Source of the DNA: RHKX01 sp963823275
Lineage (GTDB): Bacteria > Actinomycetota > Thermoleophilia > Solirubrobacterales > 70-9
Reading direction: 5' to 3'
DNA: 64,000 nt
Assembly (NCBI GenBank): GCA_963823275.1
Contig: CAWGKW010000002.1
Coordinates: forward strand, 620,001 to 684,000
A program made the translations under genes and the position numbers. Within the stretch, counting starts at the first letter, position 1. Each line of letters opens with the position of its first letter. The notes below the pieces were generated by a model. It was not told the origin of the DNA, did no database searches, and worked only from the letters and a program-made list of their open reading frames with translations. Shown here piece by piece: positions 39,611-48,034 of this stretch.

Positions 39611-41579
39611 GTGAAAGCATCAGCAGGGATTGTCGGCAGCGCCGCGAGGCATGCTCCGGCACTCTGCCTCGCCGCCGCGATCGTCGCGCTGTCTTTGGGC
39701 AGTGGCGGCTACGGGGGGGTCGTCTTGGGCTTCGCCACCGCGGCGGCCTGGGTGGCGGTCGTCGCCGTCGCACTCCTCGGGCGCTCGGAGGAGCGCTATC
39801 TGTCACGTGGGTTCCTGCTCGCCGCCGGCTCTCTTCTCGTAATCGTGGTGCTCTCGGCACTTTCGCTGGGCTGGACTCCGGATCCAGGCTCCGGTTTCAC
39901 CGACGTGGTCAGGCTCGCCGGCTACCTCGCCCTCTTCCTGCTCGCCGGAATGCTGCTCGGCCCCGGCTCGGGACGCTCCGCCCTCGGTGGGATCGCGGTC
40001 GGTCTGATCGCGGTCGGTCTGATCGCGATCGGTTCGAGATTGCTGGGCATCGGTGCCGGCGATGGTCAGCTGGTTGCGGCGTTCCCGTCCTCCGGCGGGC
40101 GGCTGAGCTACCCGATCGGGTATTGGAACGCACTCGGTGCGATGGTCGCGATGGCTGTGCCGCTGCTCGTCTGGCTGGCTGCCGAGGCGCGCGAGCGCCG
40201 CGTGAGCGCCCTCGTTGTCGCCGGATTCGTCCCGACTCTGCTCGCGACCTACATGACGTCCTCCCGCGGGGCTCTGATCGCCGCTGCTCTGGGGGCCGGG
40301 ATCGTGATCGCGGTGGTGCCGGCTCGCGGTCGGGCTCTTGCCGCGCTACTGATCGGATCCCTGGCGACCGTACCGGCCGTGATCGCCGCATCCGTGGCAT
40401 CGGGGATCCTCGATTCCCCGGGCTCCGGGCCGGGCCGTCCCGAGCTGGCGGTCTGCGGGGCGCTGGCCGTCGGCGTCGCCTTCGGGGCCCTGGTCGGCCC
40501 CAGAGCGGTCGAACGACTCGGGGCGGTCAGCTTCAGGCGCATCCGGATGCGACATGCCGTGGCCGCCTCGATCGCGGCTCTGGCCGTGCTGCTCGTGGTC
40601 GTCGGTCCCGGGGAGATCGCCGGCGACTTCGCCGCCACCTCCTCCACCGGGCGGGAGGCGATTGGATCCGGCGCCAACGGTTTCTCGGTGTCGGGCTCCG
40701 GCCGAGCCCAGTTCTGGGAAACGGCTCTCGACGCCTTCGCGTCCGCACCGGTGCGGGGAATCGGGACGGGCGCCTACGAGACCTATTGGAACCGGAATGG
40801 GGGGCTGGAGACACCCGTCCAGAACGCCCATTCCGAACCCCTGGAGCTGCTCGCCGAGGTCGGCATCCTCGGGTTCGGGGCATTCGTCGCGTTCTTCGCC
40901 GTGGTCACGATCTCCGGCATCCGCCGCGCCCGCGGGTCCGATCGGGCTCCCGCCGGGGCATCTCTCGGCCTGCTCGCGACCGGCCTGATCGGCATCCTGA
41001 TCGACTGGACCTGGGATCTCCCCGCGGTGGTGATGCCGATCCTGGTCGTCGCGGCGATCCTCTGCAACCGGGCGCTGGATCCGCCGCTCGGCTCCGGCGT
41101 GGAAGCCGAAGGAGTTCAACCGTTCGCCGGCGGGCCGATCCGGATCCCCGCTCCGGCCTTTGCCCTGATCGTGATCGCACTCGCGATCCCCGCCGTCTGG
41201 GCGGGCGGCGTGCTCGCGGCGGCCACCGATCGGCTCCAGGCCAGCGATGACGCGCTCGCGCTCGGCCAGCTCGGCCAAGCGGCGCAGGCAGCTCGCTCGG
41301 CGGCTGAGATCGAGCCGTGGGCGGCGGAGCCCTGGCTCATGCTCGCGACGGTGGAGCAGGCATGCCGGGAACCTCGAAGCCGCGCGGAACGACACGGCCC
41401 GGGCGATCGAACTGGCGCCGGAGGACTTCCGTTCCTGGCTGCTTGCAGCCAATTTGCAATCGGCCCTCGGCAACAATGAGGCGGTGGTCGCATACGCCGG
41501 ACGGGCCCTGTTCTTGGCCCCCCTCGTCCTTCCACGCGCATCGATCGAGCCCGGGGCCGGTTTGAGCGTTGGGCCGTGA
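39611..41579 (+). CDS. O-antigen ligase/polymerase-like membrane protein with frameshifted TPR tail
   Basis: A Wzy/WaaL-type membrane protein for linking or polymerising surface polysaccharide. About 11 helices from GTG 39611 (LCLAAAIVALSLGSGGYGGV onward); Wzy_C signature GRAQFWETALDAFASAPVRG, then GTGAYETYWNRNGG and NAHSEPLELLAEVGILGFGA. After the last helix comes a TPR-like region (LGQLGQAAQAARSAAEIEPW). Near 41360 the frame changes: LMLATVEQA must join to GNLEAARNDTARAIELAPED and LAANLQSALGNNEAVVAYAG in the next frame, ending at 41579. Read without correction it ends at 41479 with unrelated residues. Confidence 0.8.
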
Positions 41580-41664
41580 TGTCCGCGCCCCGGCTCTATG
41601 ATTTCGCCCAATGAACGATTGTTTGCGGTCATCAGGCACAGGATCAGGCAGGGTCAGCCCATAG

Positions 41665-43113
41665 ATGCCGAACCTGACTAGCCAGCAGGCAGTGGCGGAG
41701 GGTGCGGCTGAGCACGGGGAGCGCGTTGCTCCCGTTTCCGCTTCTCACCTGGGCGTCATCTCAACACCCCGGGGGCGGTGGTGGCGCGACGCGACGCGAC
41801 GCCGCTTTCTCGCGCTCGCCGATATCGCCGCCGCCGCGGTCGCGACTCTGGTCGCAACGGTGCCCGCGACGGGCACGTTCTGGGCGTTTCTCTTCTTGCC
41901 CCTCTGGCCGTTGATCGCCAAGCTCTTCGGCCTCTACGACCGCGATCACCGAGCGCTTCGGCACCTGACCGCGGACGAGGTGCCGTCGATCCTCGCCTGG
42001 GTCGGGGTGACGACCGCCTTGATCGTCCCGCTGCTCTCGCTGACCCCGGCGGGCCTCGTCGACTGGGGACCGGCAATCGAGCTTTTCTTCGCCGCCGCAG
42101 TTGCCGCGACCGGCTTCCGCTCTCTGACCCGGTGGCTGTGGTGGAAGCGCACCCCGCCGGAGTTGGTCGGCCTCGTCGGGGACGGCCCCGCGATGGCATC
42201 CCTGCAGCGCAAGTTCCAGCTCTTCGAGGAGATGCATCTCGAGCTCGCCGCGGTCTGCGACATCGAACAACTCGGCGTGGGCATGCGACGCGACGAGGAA
42301 CTGCGGTCGCTCGCCGACCGGGTCGACCGCATAGTCGTCGCCGCCACCGGGGTCGAGGCCGATCTGATCGGCTACCTCAAGGACCTCTGCCGGGCCCGGC
42401 AGGTGAAGATCAGCGTCGTCTCACCGCTGCGCGGGAAGGCGCTGCCCTCCGAGCGGTTCGTACAGCTCGCGGACCTGCCGATCCTCGAGTACAACACCTG
42501 GGACCCATCGCGCTCCACACTGCTGATCAGACGGCTCTTCGACATCGCCGTCGCCGCGTTCGGGCTGCTGGTCTTCTCCCCGTTCGCGATTGTTCTGGCG
42601 ATCGCGATCAAGCTCGACAGCCCCGGCCCCGTCCTCTTCTCGCAGATTCGCGCCGGGCTCGACGGCCGCCCGTTCCGGATGTACAAGCTGCGGACGATGA
42701 CCGTCGACGCCGAGGCGAAGCTCGATCGCCTGGTCGACATCGACGGGCTCGAGGAACCGGTCTTCAAGCTCAAGAACGACCCTCGGGTGACCCGGGTCGG
42801 AAGCATCCTGAGGCGGATCAGCATCGATGAGGTCCCGCAGTTGATCAACGTCCTCGTCGGGGAGATGAGCATCGTCGGGCCGCGGCCTGAGCAGGTCGAG
42901 CTCGTCGAGCGCTACAGCGATGCCGAGCGGGTTCGCCTCAGCGTCAAGCCCGGTGTCACCGGTCCCATGCAGGTGTTCGGCCGGGGAGAGCTCACGTTCT
43001 CCGAGCGCCTCGCGGTCGAGATCCAGTACATCGAGAACCCCTCGCTGGGCCAGGATCTGCGGATTCTGATCCACACCCTTCCCGCCGTCGTGCGTGGCAC
43101 CGGCGCCTTCTGA
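41665..43113 (+). CDS. Polyprenyl-phosphate sugar-1-phosphate transferase (WbaP/WcaJ type)
   Basis: Initiating glycosyl-phosphotransferase for exopolysaccharide, 482 residues. Four N-terminal helices (about 48-145), a Rossmann-like CoA-binding middle (ELVGLVGDGPAMASLQRKFQ), then the catalytic Bac_transf domain from about 285: RRLFDIAVAAFGLLVFSPF, KLDSPGPVLFSQIRAGLDGR, PFRMYKLRTM, KNDPRVTRVGSILRRISIDE and GEMSIVGPRPEQVE. It puts the first sugar phosphate on the lipid carrier. The following glycosyltransferase starts 14 bases downstream. Confidence 0.93.
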   Translation: MPNLTSQQAVAEGAAEHGERVAPVSASHLGVISTPRGRWWRDATRRRFLALADIAAAAVATLVATVPATGTFWAFLFLPLWPLIAKLFGLYDRDHRALRHLTADEVPSILAWVGVTTALIVPLLSLTPAGLVDWGPAIELFFAAAVAATGFRSLTRWLWWKRTPPELVGLVGDGPAMASLQRKFQLFEEMHLELAAVCDIEQLGVGMRRDEELRSLADRVDRIVVAATGVEADLIGYLKDLCRARQVKISVVSPLRGKALPSERFVQLADLPILEYNTWDPSRSTLLIRRLFDIAVAAFGLLVFSPFAIVLAIAIKLDSPGPVLFSQIRAGLDGRPFRMYKLRTMTVDAEAKLDRLVDIDGLEEPVFKLKNDPRVTRVGSILRRISIDEVPQLINVLVGEMSIVGPRPEQVELVERYSDAERVRLSVKPGVTGPMQVFGRGELTFSERLAVEIQYIENPSLGQDLRILIHTLPAVVRGTGAF

Positions 43114-43127
43114 GCAGCTCCGGATAG

Positions 43128-44093
43128 TTGGTTTCGGCCACCGTAATCGTCCCTTCCCAGGCGACCGCCGGGGGCCGACTGGACCGTCTGCTCGACTCAC
43201 TAGCCACCCAGACGGTGGCCCACGAGACGATCGTCATCGACAATGACTCGCCGGGCGGAGCGGTCGGTGAGGTCAGTTCGCGCTACGACTTCACCGAGGT
43301 CGTCGCCCTCGACCGCAACGCCGGGTTCTCCGCGCCGATGAATCTCGGCGCACGTCGCGCCTCGACCGGGACGCTCGTGCTGCTCAACGACGACTGCGTC
43401 TGCGATCCTGATTTCGTCGAGCGCCTGATCGCTCCGCTGGATACTCGCTCGGGAGTCGTGATGACGGCGGGGGTGTTGCGCGACTTCCGGTTCCCGGATC
43501 TGATCGACAGCGCCGGCATGGAGCTCGATCGAACCCTGCTGGTCTACGACTACCTCAACGGTGAGCCGATGAGCGTGCTCGCGACCGGGCCCGCCGATCC
43601 GATCGGTCCCTCGCCGAAGGCCGCCGCCTACGATCGCGACGCGTTCCTCGAGGTTGGCGGTTTCGACGAGCACCTCTTCGCCTATTGGGAGGACGTCGAT
43701 CTGGCGCTCAAGCTGCTCGAGGCGGGGGGGAGGTGCCGGCTGGCGGCCGACGCGATCGGGGTTCACGAGCATTCGGCGACCCTCGGCTCCGGCTCCAGCG
43801 CCAAGAACTATCTGACCGGCTTCGGTCGGGGGTACGTGCTCAGAAAATGGGGGGTGCTCACACCGCGGCGGCTGCCCTCGATTCTCGCCCGAGACCTCGT
43901 CATCGTTGCTGGGCAGGCCGTCATCGACCGCACGCTCACCGGCGTCAAGGGCAGGGCGCGGGGCTGGCGATCGACTCACCGCACCCACGAGTTCCCGGAC
44001 GCGGTGGCCGCCGCCGGGGGCGGTTCTCCGTTTCTCCGCAACCTGCTGCGCCGGCTCGAGCGGCGGCGCAAGCTGGCGGCCGCGTCCGATTAG
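43128..44093 (+). CDS. Family 2 glycosyltransferase (rhamnosyltransferase-like)
   Basis: A 321-residue GT-A glycosyltransferase from TTG 43128. VSATVIVPSQATAGGRLDRL, ETIVIDNDSPGGA and the VALDRNAGFSAPMNLGARRA segment are typical of GT2 dTDP-rhamnose or galactofuranose enzymes; the DXD-like motif is LLNDDC near residue 88, and GGFDEHLFAYWEDVDLALKL carries the catalytic ED. The C-terminus is basic helices. It would extend the lipid-linked sugar made by the preceding transferase. The TTG start lacks an obvious ribosome binding site and relies on the near-overlap. Confidence 0.88.
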   Translation: MVSATVIVPSQATAGGRLDRLLDSLATQTVAHETIVIDNDSPGGAVGEVSSRYDFTEVVALDRNAGFSAPMNLGARRASTGTLVLLNDDCVCDPDFVERLIAPLDTRSGVVMTAGVLRDFRFPDLIDSAGMELDRTLLVYDYLNGEPMSVLATGPADPIGPSPKAAAYDRDAFLEVGGFDEHLFAYWEDVDLALKLLEAGGRCRLAADAIGVHEHSATLGSGSSAKNYLTGFGRGYVLRKWGVLTPRRLPSILARDLVIVAGQAVIDRTLTGVKGRARGWRSTHRTHEFPDAVAAAGGGSPFLRNLLRRLERRRKLAAASD

Positions 44094-44126
44094 CGGCCGC
44101 GGCATCCACCTCCTCGACCCGCCGGC

Positions 44127-45218
44127 TCAGAGCCTTGCGATCTCGCGAAAGACGTCCAGCAGCGGCTTGGCGACCCCGTCGGCGTCGAGAAGGCCGGAGG
44201 TCCCGCACCAGTTGCAGATCGTGTCCTCCCCGTCCCGCCACTGGTACCAGACCATCCGCTCGAGACCGAGCCGTTTGCGCTGCTTCAGGGCCATCTCGAA
44301 GGAGCCGCGAAGGTTGCTGCGCTGTCTGGCCGGCGAGACGATCTGAGGGTTCCGGTCGCTGCTCCCCGAGCCCCAGCCGATCTCAGTCACCCAGATCGGG
44401 GCCTCCAGCTTCGACTCGTCGAGCATCGAGCGGGTCAGCTTGACCTGCTTTTTGACCCCGTTGGGGGTGTCGCTGTAGGGGTGGATCGCGATGATGTCCA
44501 CCACCCGCGCGACCGTCTTCGATTCGAGCAGCTTCCGCAGGTAGTCGACGCCGTCCATCGCCTTCGGGTTCTGCGGCTGGGAGATGACCCCGCCGGTGAC
44601 CAACTTCGCAGCGGGGTCCTCTTCGTGGATCGCGTCGGCTGAGATCGCCAGGAGCCGTCCGTACTCACGGGGGCTCGGCTTGCCCTCCCAGTTGGTCAGC
44701 GCGTTCTGCTCGTTCCAGATCTGCCACTCGCCGATCGGTCGGTAGGGAGTCTCCGGGTTGAGCGACCAGAACTCGCCGCCCGGCCCGTAGCGAGCGACGA
44801 GCGCGGAGAGGTAGTCCCTCCACTCGCTCTCGGAATTGCCCAGGGGGATCACGTACGGCTTCGTCGAGATGTACTTCGGCACCCCGAGCAGGACCGGCAG
44901 CAGCTCGATGCCGTTGGTCGCGGTCCCGTCGACGATTGCGTCGAACTCACTCCAGTCGTACGGATCGCCCGGATGGGACCTGACCGCCTGAATGTAGAAG
45001 GCCGTACGCAGCAGCCCAACGTCGGCCGCCCGCATGTCGGCGTAGTCGCCGGGCTGGATCGACCGCGGGTGAACCCCGAAGAATCGTTTCGGGGCCTGGG
45101 ACGCCTCGACGCTTGCCGGGAGGCTGAGCATCAGAGCGATAGCCGGAATCGCCATACAGAGCGCCAGGCAAAGGGATCGGGCCGCCGACCGCCCCCCTCG
45201 TTTCGGTGCAGGGATCAC
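44127..45218 (-). CDS. Secreted (beta/alpha)8 glycosidase-like protein, paralog of 38086
   Basis: 363 residues with a signal peptide (LCLALCMAIPAIALMLSLPA). Barrel motifs mirror the paralog: RTAFYIQAVRSHPGDPYDWS, acid/base Glu in EWQIWNEQNALTNW, candidate nucleophile in IWVTEIGWGSGSS, then MVWYQWRDGEDT and CNWCGTSGLLDADGVAKPLL. Both share a CXWC pair followed by GL(L/V)DAD...KP, probably a structural disulfide. No lipobox here, so it may be released. Convergent with the glycosyltransferase gene; the two paralogs bracket the polysaccharide genes and may trim or bind the polymer. Confidence 0.8.
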   Translation of the reverse strand: MIPAPKRGGRSAARSLCLALCMAIPAIALMLSLPASVEASQAPKRFFGVHPRSIQPGDYADMRAADVGLLRTAFYIQAVRSHPGDPYDWSEFDAIVDGTATNGIELLPVLLGVPKYISTKPYVIPLGNSESEWRDYLSALVARYGPGGEFWSLNPETPYRPIGEWQIWNEQNALTNWEGKPSPREYGRLLAISADAIHEEDPAAKLVTGGVISQPQNPKAMDGVDYLRKLLESKTVARVVDIIAIHPYSDTPNGVKKQVKLTRSMLDESKLEAPIWVTEIGWGSGSSDRNPQIVSPARQRSNLRGSFEMALKQRKRLGLERMVWYQWRDGEDTICNWCGTSGLLDADGVAKPLLDVFREIARL

Positions 45219-45300
45219 GAAGCCCGAAAGCGTATCGCCTCGGTTGCCGGATCGAGCCCGTTCGAGGGCCGAGGCCCGCCGCGATGGCGACGCGACGCGA

Positions 45301-46077
45301 TCAGTGAGCGAGCACCAGCCCGAGGAACTTCTTGGTCCGCTCCTCCTGCGGCGCGTCGAGGACCTGAGACGGCGGACCCTGCTCGACGATCACACCCTCG
45401 TCCATGAAGATCACTCGATCGGCGGCCGAGCGGGCGAACCCGATCTCGTGGGTGACGACGATCATCGTCATGCCCTCGTCCGCCAGCTCGCGCATCACGT
45501 CGAGCACCTCCTTGACGAGCTCGGGGTCGAGGGCGCTCGTCACCTCGTCGAAGAGCATCACCTCCGGCCCCATCGCCAGGGCGCGCGCGATCGCCACGCG
45601 CTGCTGCTGGCCGCCGGAGAGGCGTTCGGGGTATTCGTGGGAGCGATCGGTCAGCCCGACCCTGGCGAGCAGCTTCTCACCCTCCTCTTGACATTCCCCG
45701 CTCGAGCGGCCGAGCACGGTTTCGGGGGCCATGGTCACGTTCTCGAGCGCGTTCTTGTGGGGGAACAGATTGAAGTTCTGGAACACCATCCCGACCCGGC
45801 GGCGGACGAAATCGAGCCCGTCGTGACCGCGTCCGGTGATCTCCTGACCCGCCAGCGAGATCGTTCCGGCGTCGGGCGGGGAGAGGAGGTTGACGCATCT
45901 CAGCAGCGTGCTCTTGCCCGACCCGCTTGGTCCGAGAACGCAGATCACCTCGCCCTTCTCGACCGTCAGGTCGACCCCCTTCAGCACCTCGAGGTCACCG
46001 AAGGCCTTGTGGATGCCGGTGAATTCGAGGATCGGGCCCTCGTACGAAACGTCGTTGTCCACCTTGTTTCGGCTCAT
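45301..46077 (-). CDS. Polar amino acid ABC transporter, ATPase
   Basis: A 258-residue GlnQ/HisP-type ATPase. Walker A GPSGSGKST (about residues 48-56), Q-loop in GMVFQNFNLFPHKNALEN, signature LSGGQQQRVAIARAL, Walker B VMLFDEVTSALDPEL, switch His in VVTHEIGFA. ATG 46077 overlaps the permease stop (ATGA). The residues before it that remain open (back to 46503) belong to the permease coding region read in a wrong frame. Confidence 0.94.
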   Translation of the reverse strand: MSRNKVDNDVSYEGPILEFTGIHKAFGDLEVLKGVDLTVEKGEVICVLGPSGSGKSTLLRCVNLLSPPDAGTISLAGQEITGRGHDGLDFVRRRVGMVFQNFNLFPHKNALENVTMAPETVLGRSSGECQEEGEKLLARVGLTDRSHEYPERLSGGQQQRVAIARALAMGPEVMLFDEVTSALDPELVKEVLDVMRELADEGMTMIVVTHEIGFARSAADRVIFMDEGVIVEQGPPSQVLDAPQEERTKKFLGLVLAH

Positions 46078-46841
46078 GCGATACCTCGTTGGAATCGTGC
46101 TTGCTGTCTCCCGATCATCCAGTCGACCGCCCGCGCGAGCGGGATGGTCACGAGCACGAACAGGAAGGCTCCCAGGGTCAGGGCCGAGCTGCTGAAGGTC
46201 TCCGACGCGATGTCGTAGCCGGCCTGCACCACCTCGATCAGGCCGATGAAGCTGACCAGGGTCGTGTCCTTCATCAGGGCGATGAAGTCGTTGAGCAGCG
46301 GTGGGATCACCTTGCGGATCGCCTGCGGGACGATCACCTGACGCATCGCCTGAGCGTGGCTCATCCCGAGCGAACGCGCGGCCTCCATCTGACCGCCGGG
46401 AACCGCCTCGATCCCGGCCCGGTAGACCTCCGCCATGTAGGCGCCGTACGTGATCACCAGCGCGATGACGCCGTACCAGAACGGCGACGGCTGGCCGAAC
46501 CAATCAGGGACTCCGAGCCAGCGGGGAATGAGGCCAGGGTCACCGGTCTCGATGTTGGGTTGCGAGAGTGCCCCGAGGGCAGTTTGAACGATCAGGATCA
46601 CCAGCAGGGCCGGGATGCCGCGGAAGACGTCGATGTAGGCGATCGTCGGCCAGCGAACGATTCGTCCCAGCTTGCCGGGCGTCTGGCGGAGGACGGCGAG
46701 GACCAGCCCCCAGATCAGCGACAGGATGCCGGCGATGACGGCCAGCTTGATCGTGAACCAGAACCCGGCCATGACCTTGTCGAAGTTGTCGGGATCGAAC
46801 ATGATCCCGAAGTCGAAGAACTGGTCGATTATCTGTTGCAA
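46074..46841 (-). CDS. Polar amino acid ABC transporter, permease
   Basis: A 255-residue inner-membrane permease of the His/Glu/Gln/Arg family with five to six helices. Family marks: FWFTIKLAVIAGILSLIWGL, YIDVFRGIPALLVILIVQTA, the EAA loop EAARSLGMSHAQAMRQVIVP(Q) and IPPLLNDFIALMKDTTLVSF. Stands between the binding protein and ATPase genes. Upstream, a strong hairpin at 46920-46950 separates it from the binding-protein gene. Confidence 0.94.
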   Translation of the reverse strand: MQQIIDQFFDFGIMFDPDNFDKVMAGFWFTIKLAVIAGILSLIWGLVLAVLRQTPGKLGRIVRWPTIAYIDVFRGIPALLVILIVQTALGALSQPNIETGDPGLIPRWLGVPDWFGQPSPFWYGVIALVITYGAYMAEVYRAGIEAVPGGQMEAARSLGMSHAQAMRQVIVPQAIRKVIPPLLNDFIALMKDTTLVSFIGLIEVVQAGYDIASETFSSSALTLGAFLFVLVTIPLARAVDWMIGRQQARFQRGIA

Positions 46842-46919
46842 GACGCGACTCCCCGCTTCGTAACTCCCGTTGCCGAACGAACCATATTCCTCTTTGGCTC
46901 ATGCCGTGGGGCCGAAAAG

Positions 46920-46950
46920 CGAGAGAGCGCCCACCCGGGGCGCTCTCTCG
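46920..46950 (-). terminator. 13-bp perfect hairpin between binding protein and permease genes
   Basis: On the minus strand CGAGAGAGCGCCC pairs with GGGCGCTCTCTCG around a five-base loop and is followed by CTTTT. This looks like a partial terminator or mRNA-stabilising hairpin that would keep the binding protein more abundant than the permease and ATPase. Confidence 0.7.
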
Positions 46951-46988
46951 TGACGATCGGGGCTCGGGCACTCGCCCGAGCGGCTTGA

Positions 46989-47861
46989 TCAGCCGGTCGT
47001 CGAATCCGTCGACTCGCCGCCGCTCAACACTGCGGCTGGGCCGGCCTGGAGGAGGTCCTCCGGCGGATCGGTCTTGAACCACTCCTGGTAGAGATCGGTG
47101 AGGGTGCCATCGTCCTTGACCTCCTGGAGCGCCGAGTTCACGGCGTCGACCAGCTCGGTCTGACCCTTCGGGATGACGATCCCGTACTGCTCGTCGGTCG
47201 GGAAGTCGTCGACGACCTCGAGTCCTTCGATCTGCTCGGCGGCGTCATTGACCGACGGCAGGTCGTTGATCACGGCGTCAACCTGACCGACCTTGAGTGC
47301 GTTGTAGGCCTGATCGATCTGCGGGAACGGCCGCACCTCGGACGCGTCGGTGTTGTCCTGCGCGTAGGTCTCACCGGTGGTTGCGTCCTGAGCTCCGACG
47401 ATCTTGCCGCCGAGGTCGTCAACGCTCTGGATGTCGGAACCCTGCTGGACGAGCAGACCCTGCGCCGCGTTGAAGTACGGGTCGGAGAAGTCGACCTTCT
47501 GCGCCCGTGCCGGGGTGATCGTCGTCGCCGCGATCGCGAGGTCGAACTGACCGCCGCCGCCCGCGAGAACCACGTTGAACGGAAGGTCAACGATCGCGGT
47601 GTCGAGAGCCATCTTGTCGGCGACCGCGTTGATCAGGTCGATGTCGAAGCCCTCGTAGTCGGGAGCATCGCCCTGCTCGAACGGCGGGTAGGGAATGTCG
47701 GAGCCGACGGTCAGCGTGCCCGGCTCGATCGTCTGGATATCGCCACTCGCGGCTGTGCTGTCGCTGCTGGTGTCGTCGCTGCTGCCGCATCCCGCCACGA
47801 TCATCACGGCGAACAGGCCGACGACGAGCGTGAGGAGCGACCAAAGCCTGGTCTTGGGCAT
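46989..47861 (-). CDS. Polar amino acid ABC transporter, substrate-binding lipoprotein
   Basis: A 290-residue family 3 extracellular solute-binding protein. Signal with lipobox (MIVAGCGSS, Cys near 25). Ligand-fold blocks: LTVGSDIPYPPFEQGDAPDY, FDIDLINAVADKMAL, FDLAIAATTITPARAQKVDF and DPYFNAAQGLLVQQ. The DFVS-like IVIPKGQTELVDAVN block is near the C-terminus. Likely substrate: a polar amino acid such as glutamine or arginine. GGAG before the ATG. First gene of the transporter operon. Confidence 0.92.
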   Translation of the reverse strand: MPKTRLWSLLTLVVGLFAVMIVAGCGSSDDTSSDSTAASGDIQTIEPGTLTVGSDIPYPPFEQGDAPDYEGFDIDLINAVADKMALDTAIVDLPFNVVLAGGGGQFDLAIAATTITPARAQKVDFSDPYFNAAQGLLVQQGSDIQSVDDLGGKIVGAQDATTGETYAQDNTDASEVRPFPQIDQAYNALKVGQVDAVINDLPSVNDAAEQIEGLEVVDDFPTDEQYGIVIPKGQTELVDAVNSALQEVKDDGTLTDLYQEWFKTDPPEDLLQAGPAAVLSGGESTDSTTG

Positions 47862-48018
47862 CTTCAGAAACTCTCCTTCGTTGTTGCGCCACCTGCCCCA
47901 TGCGGGTGAAGCTGGATGTCACGATAGCCGCATGTGGGAAACCTTGCGGGCGATTGCGTTTCCCAGCCTCGGTGCCGTAGCAACGGACGAGGCGTCTTGA
48001 TCGGCCTGGTTGGTTCAC

Positions 48019-48033
48019 TACACTTACTGAAGT
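48019..48033 (+). promoter_or_regulatory. cysM promoter: TACACT -10 and ACTTACTGAAGT box
   Basis: TACACT lies 10 bases before ATG 48035, overlapping ACTTACTGAAGT (48022-48033). The block matches the moeZ upstream block at 17 of 20 positions with the same spacing. The alignment supports 48035 rather than the GTG at 48032 as the start. Confidence 0.6.
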
Positions 48034-48034
48034 G

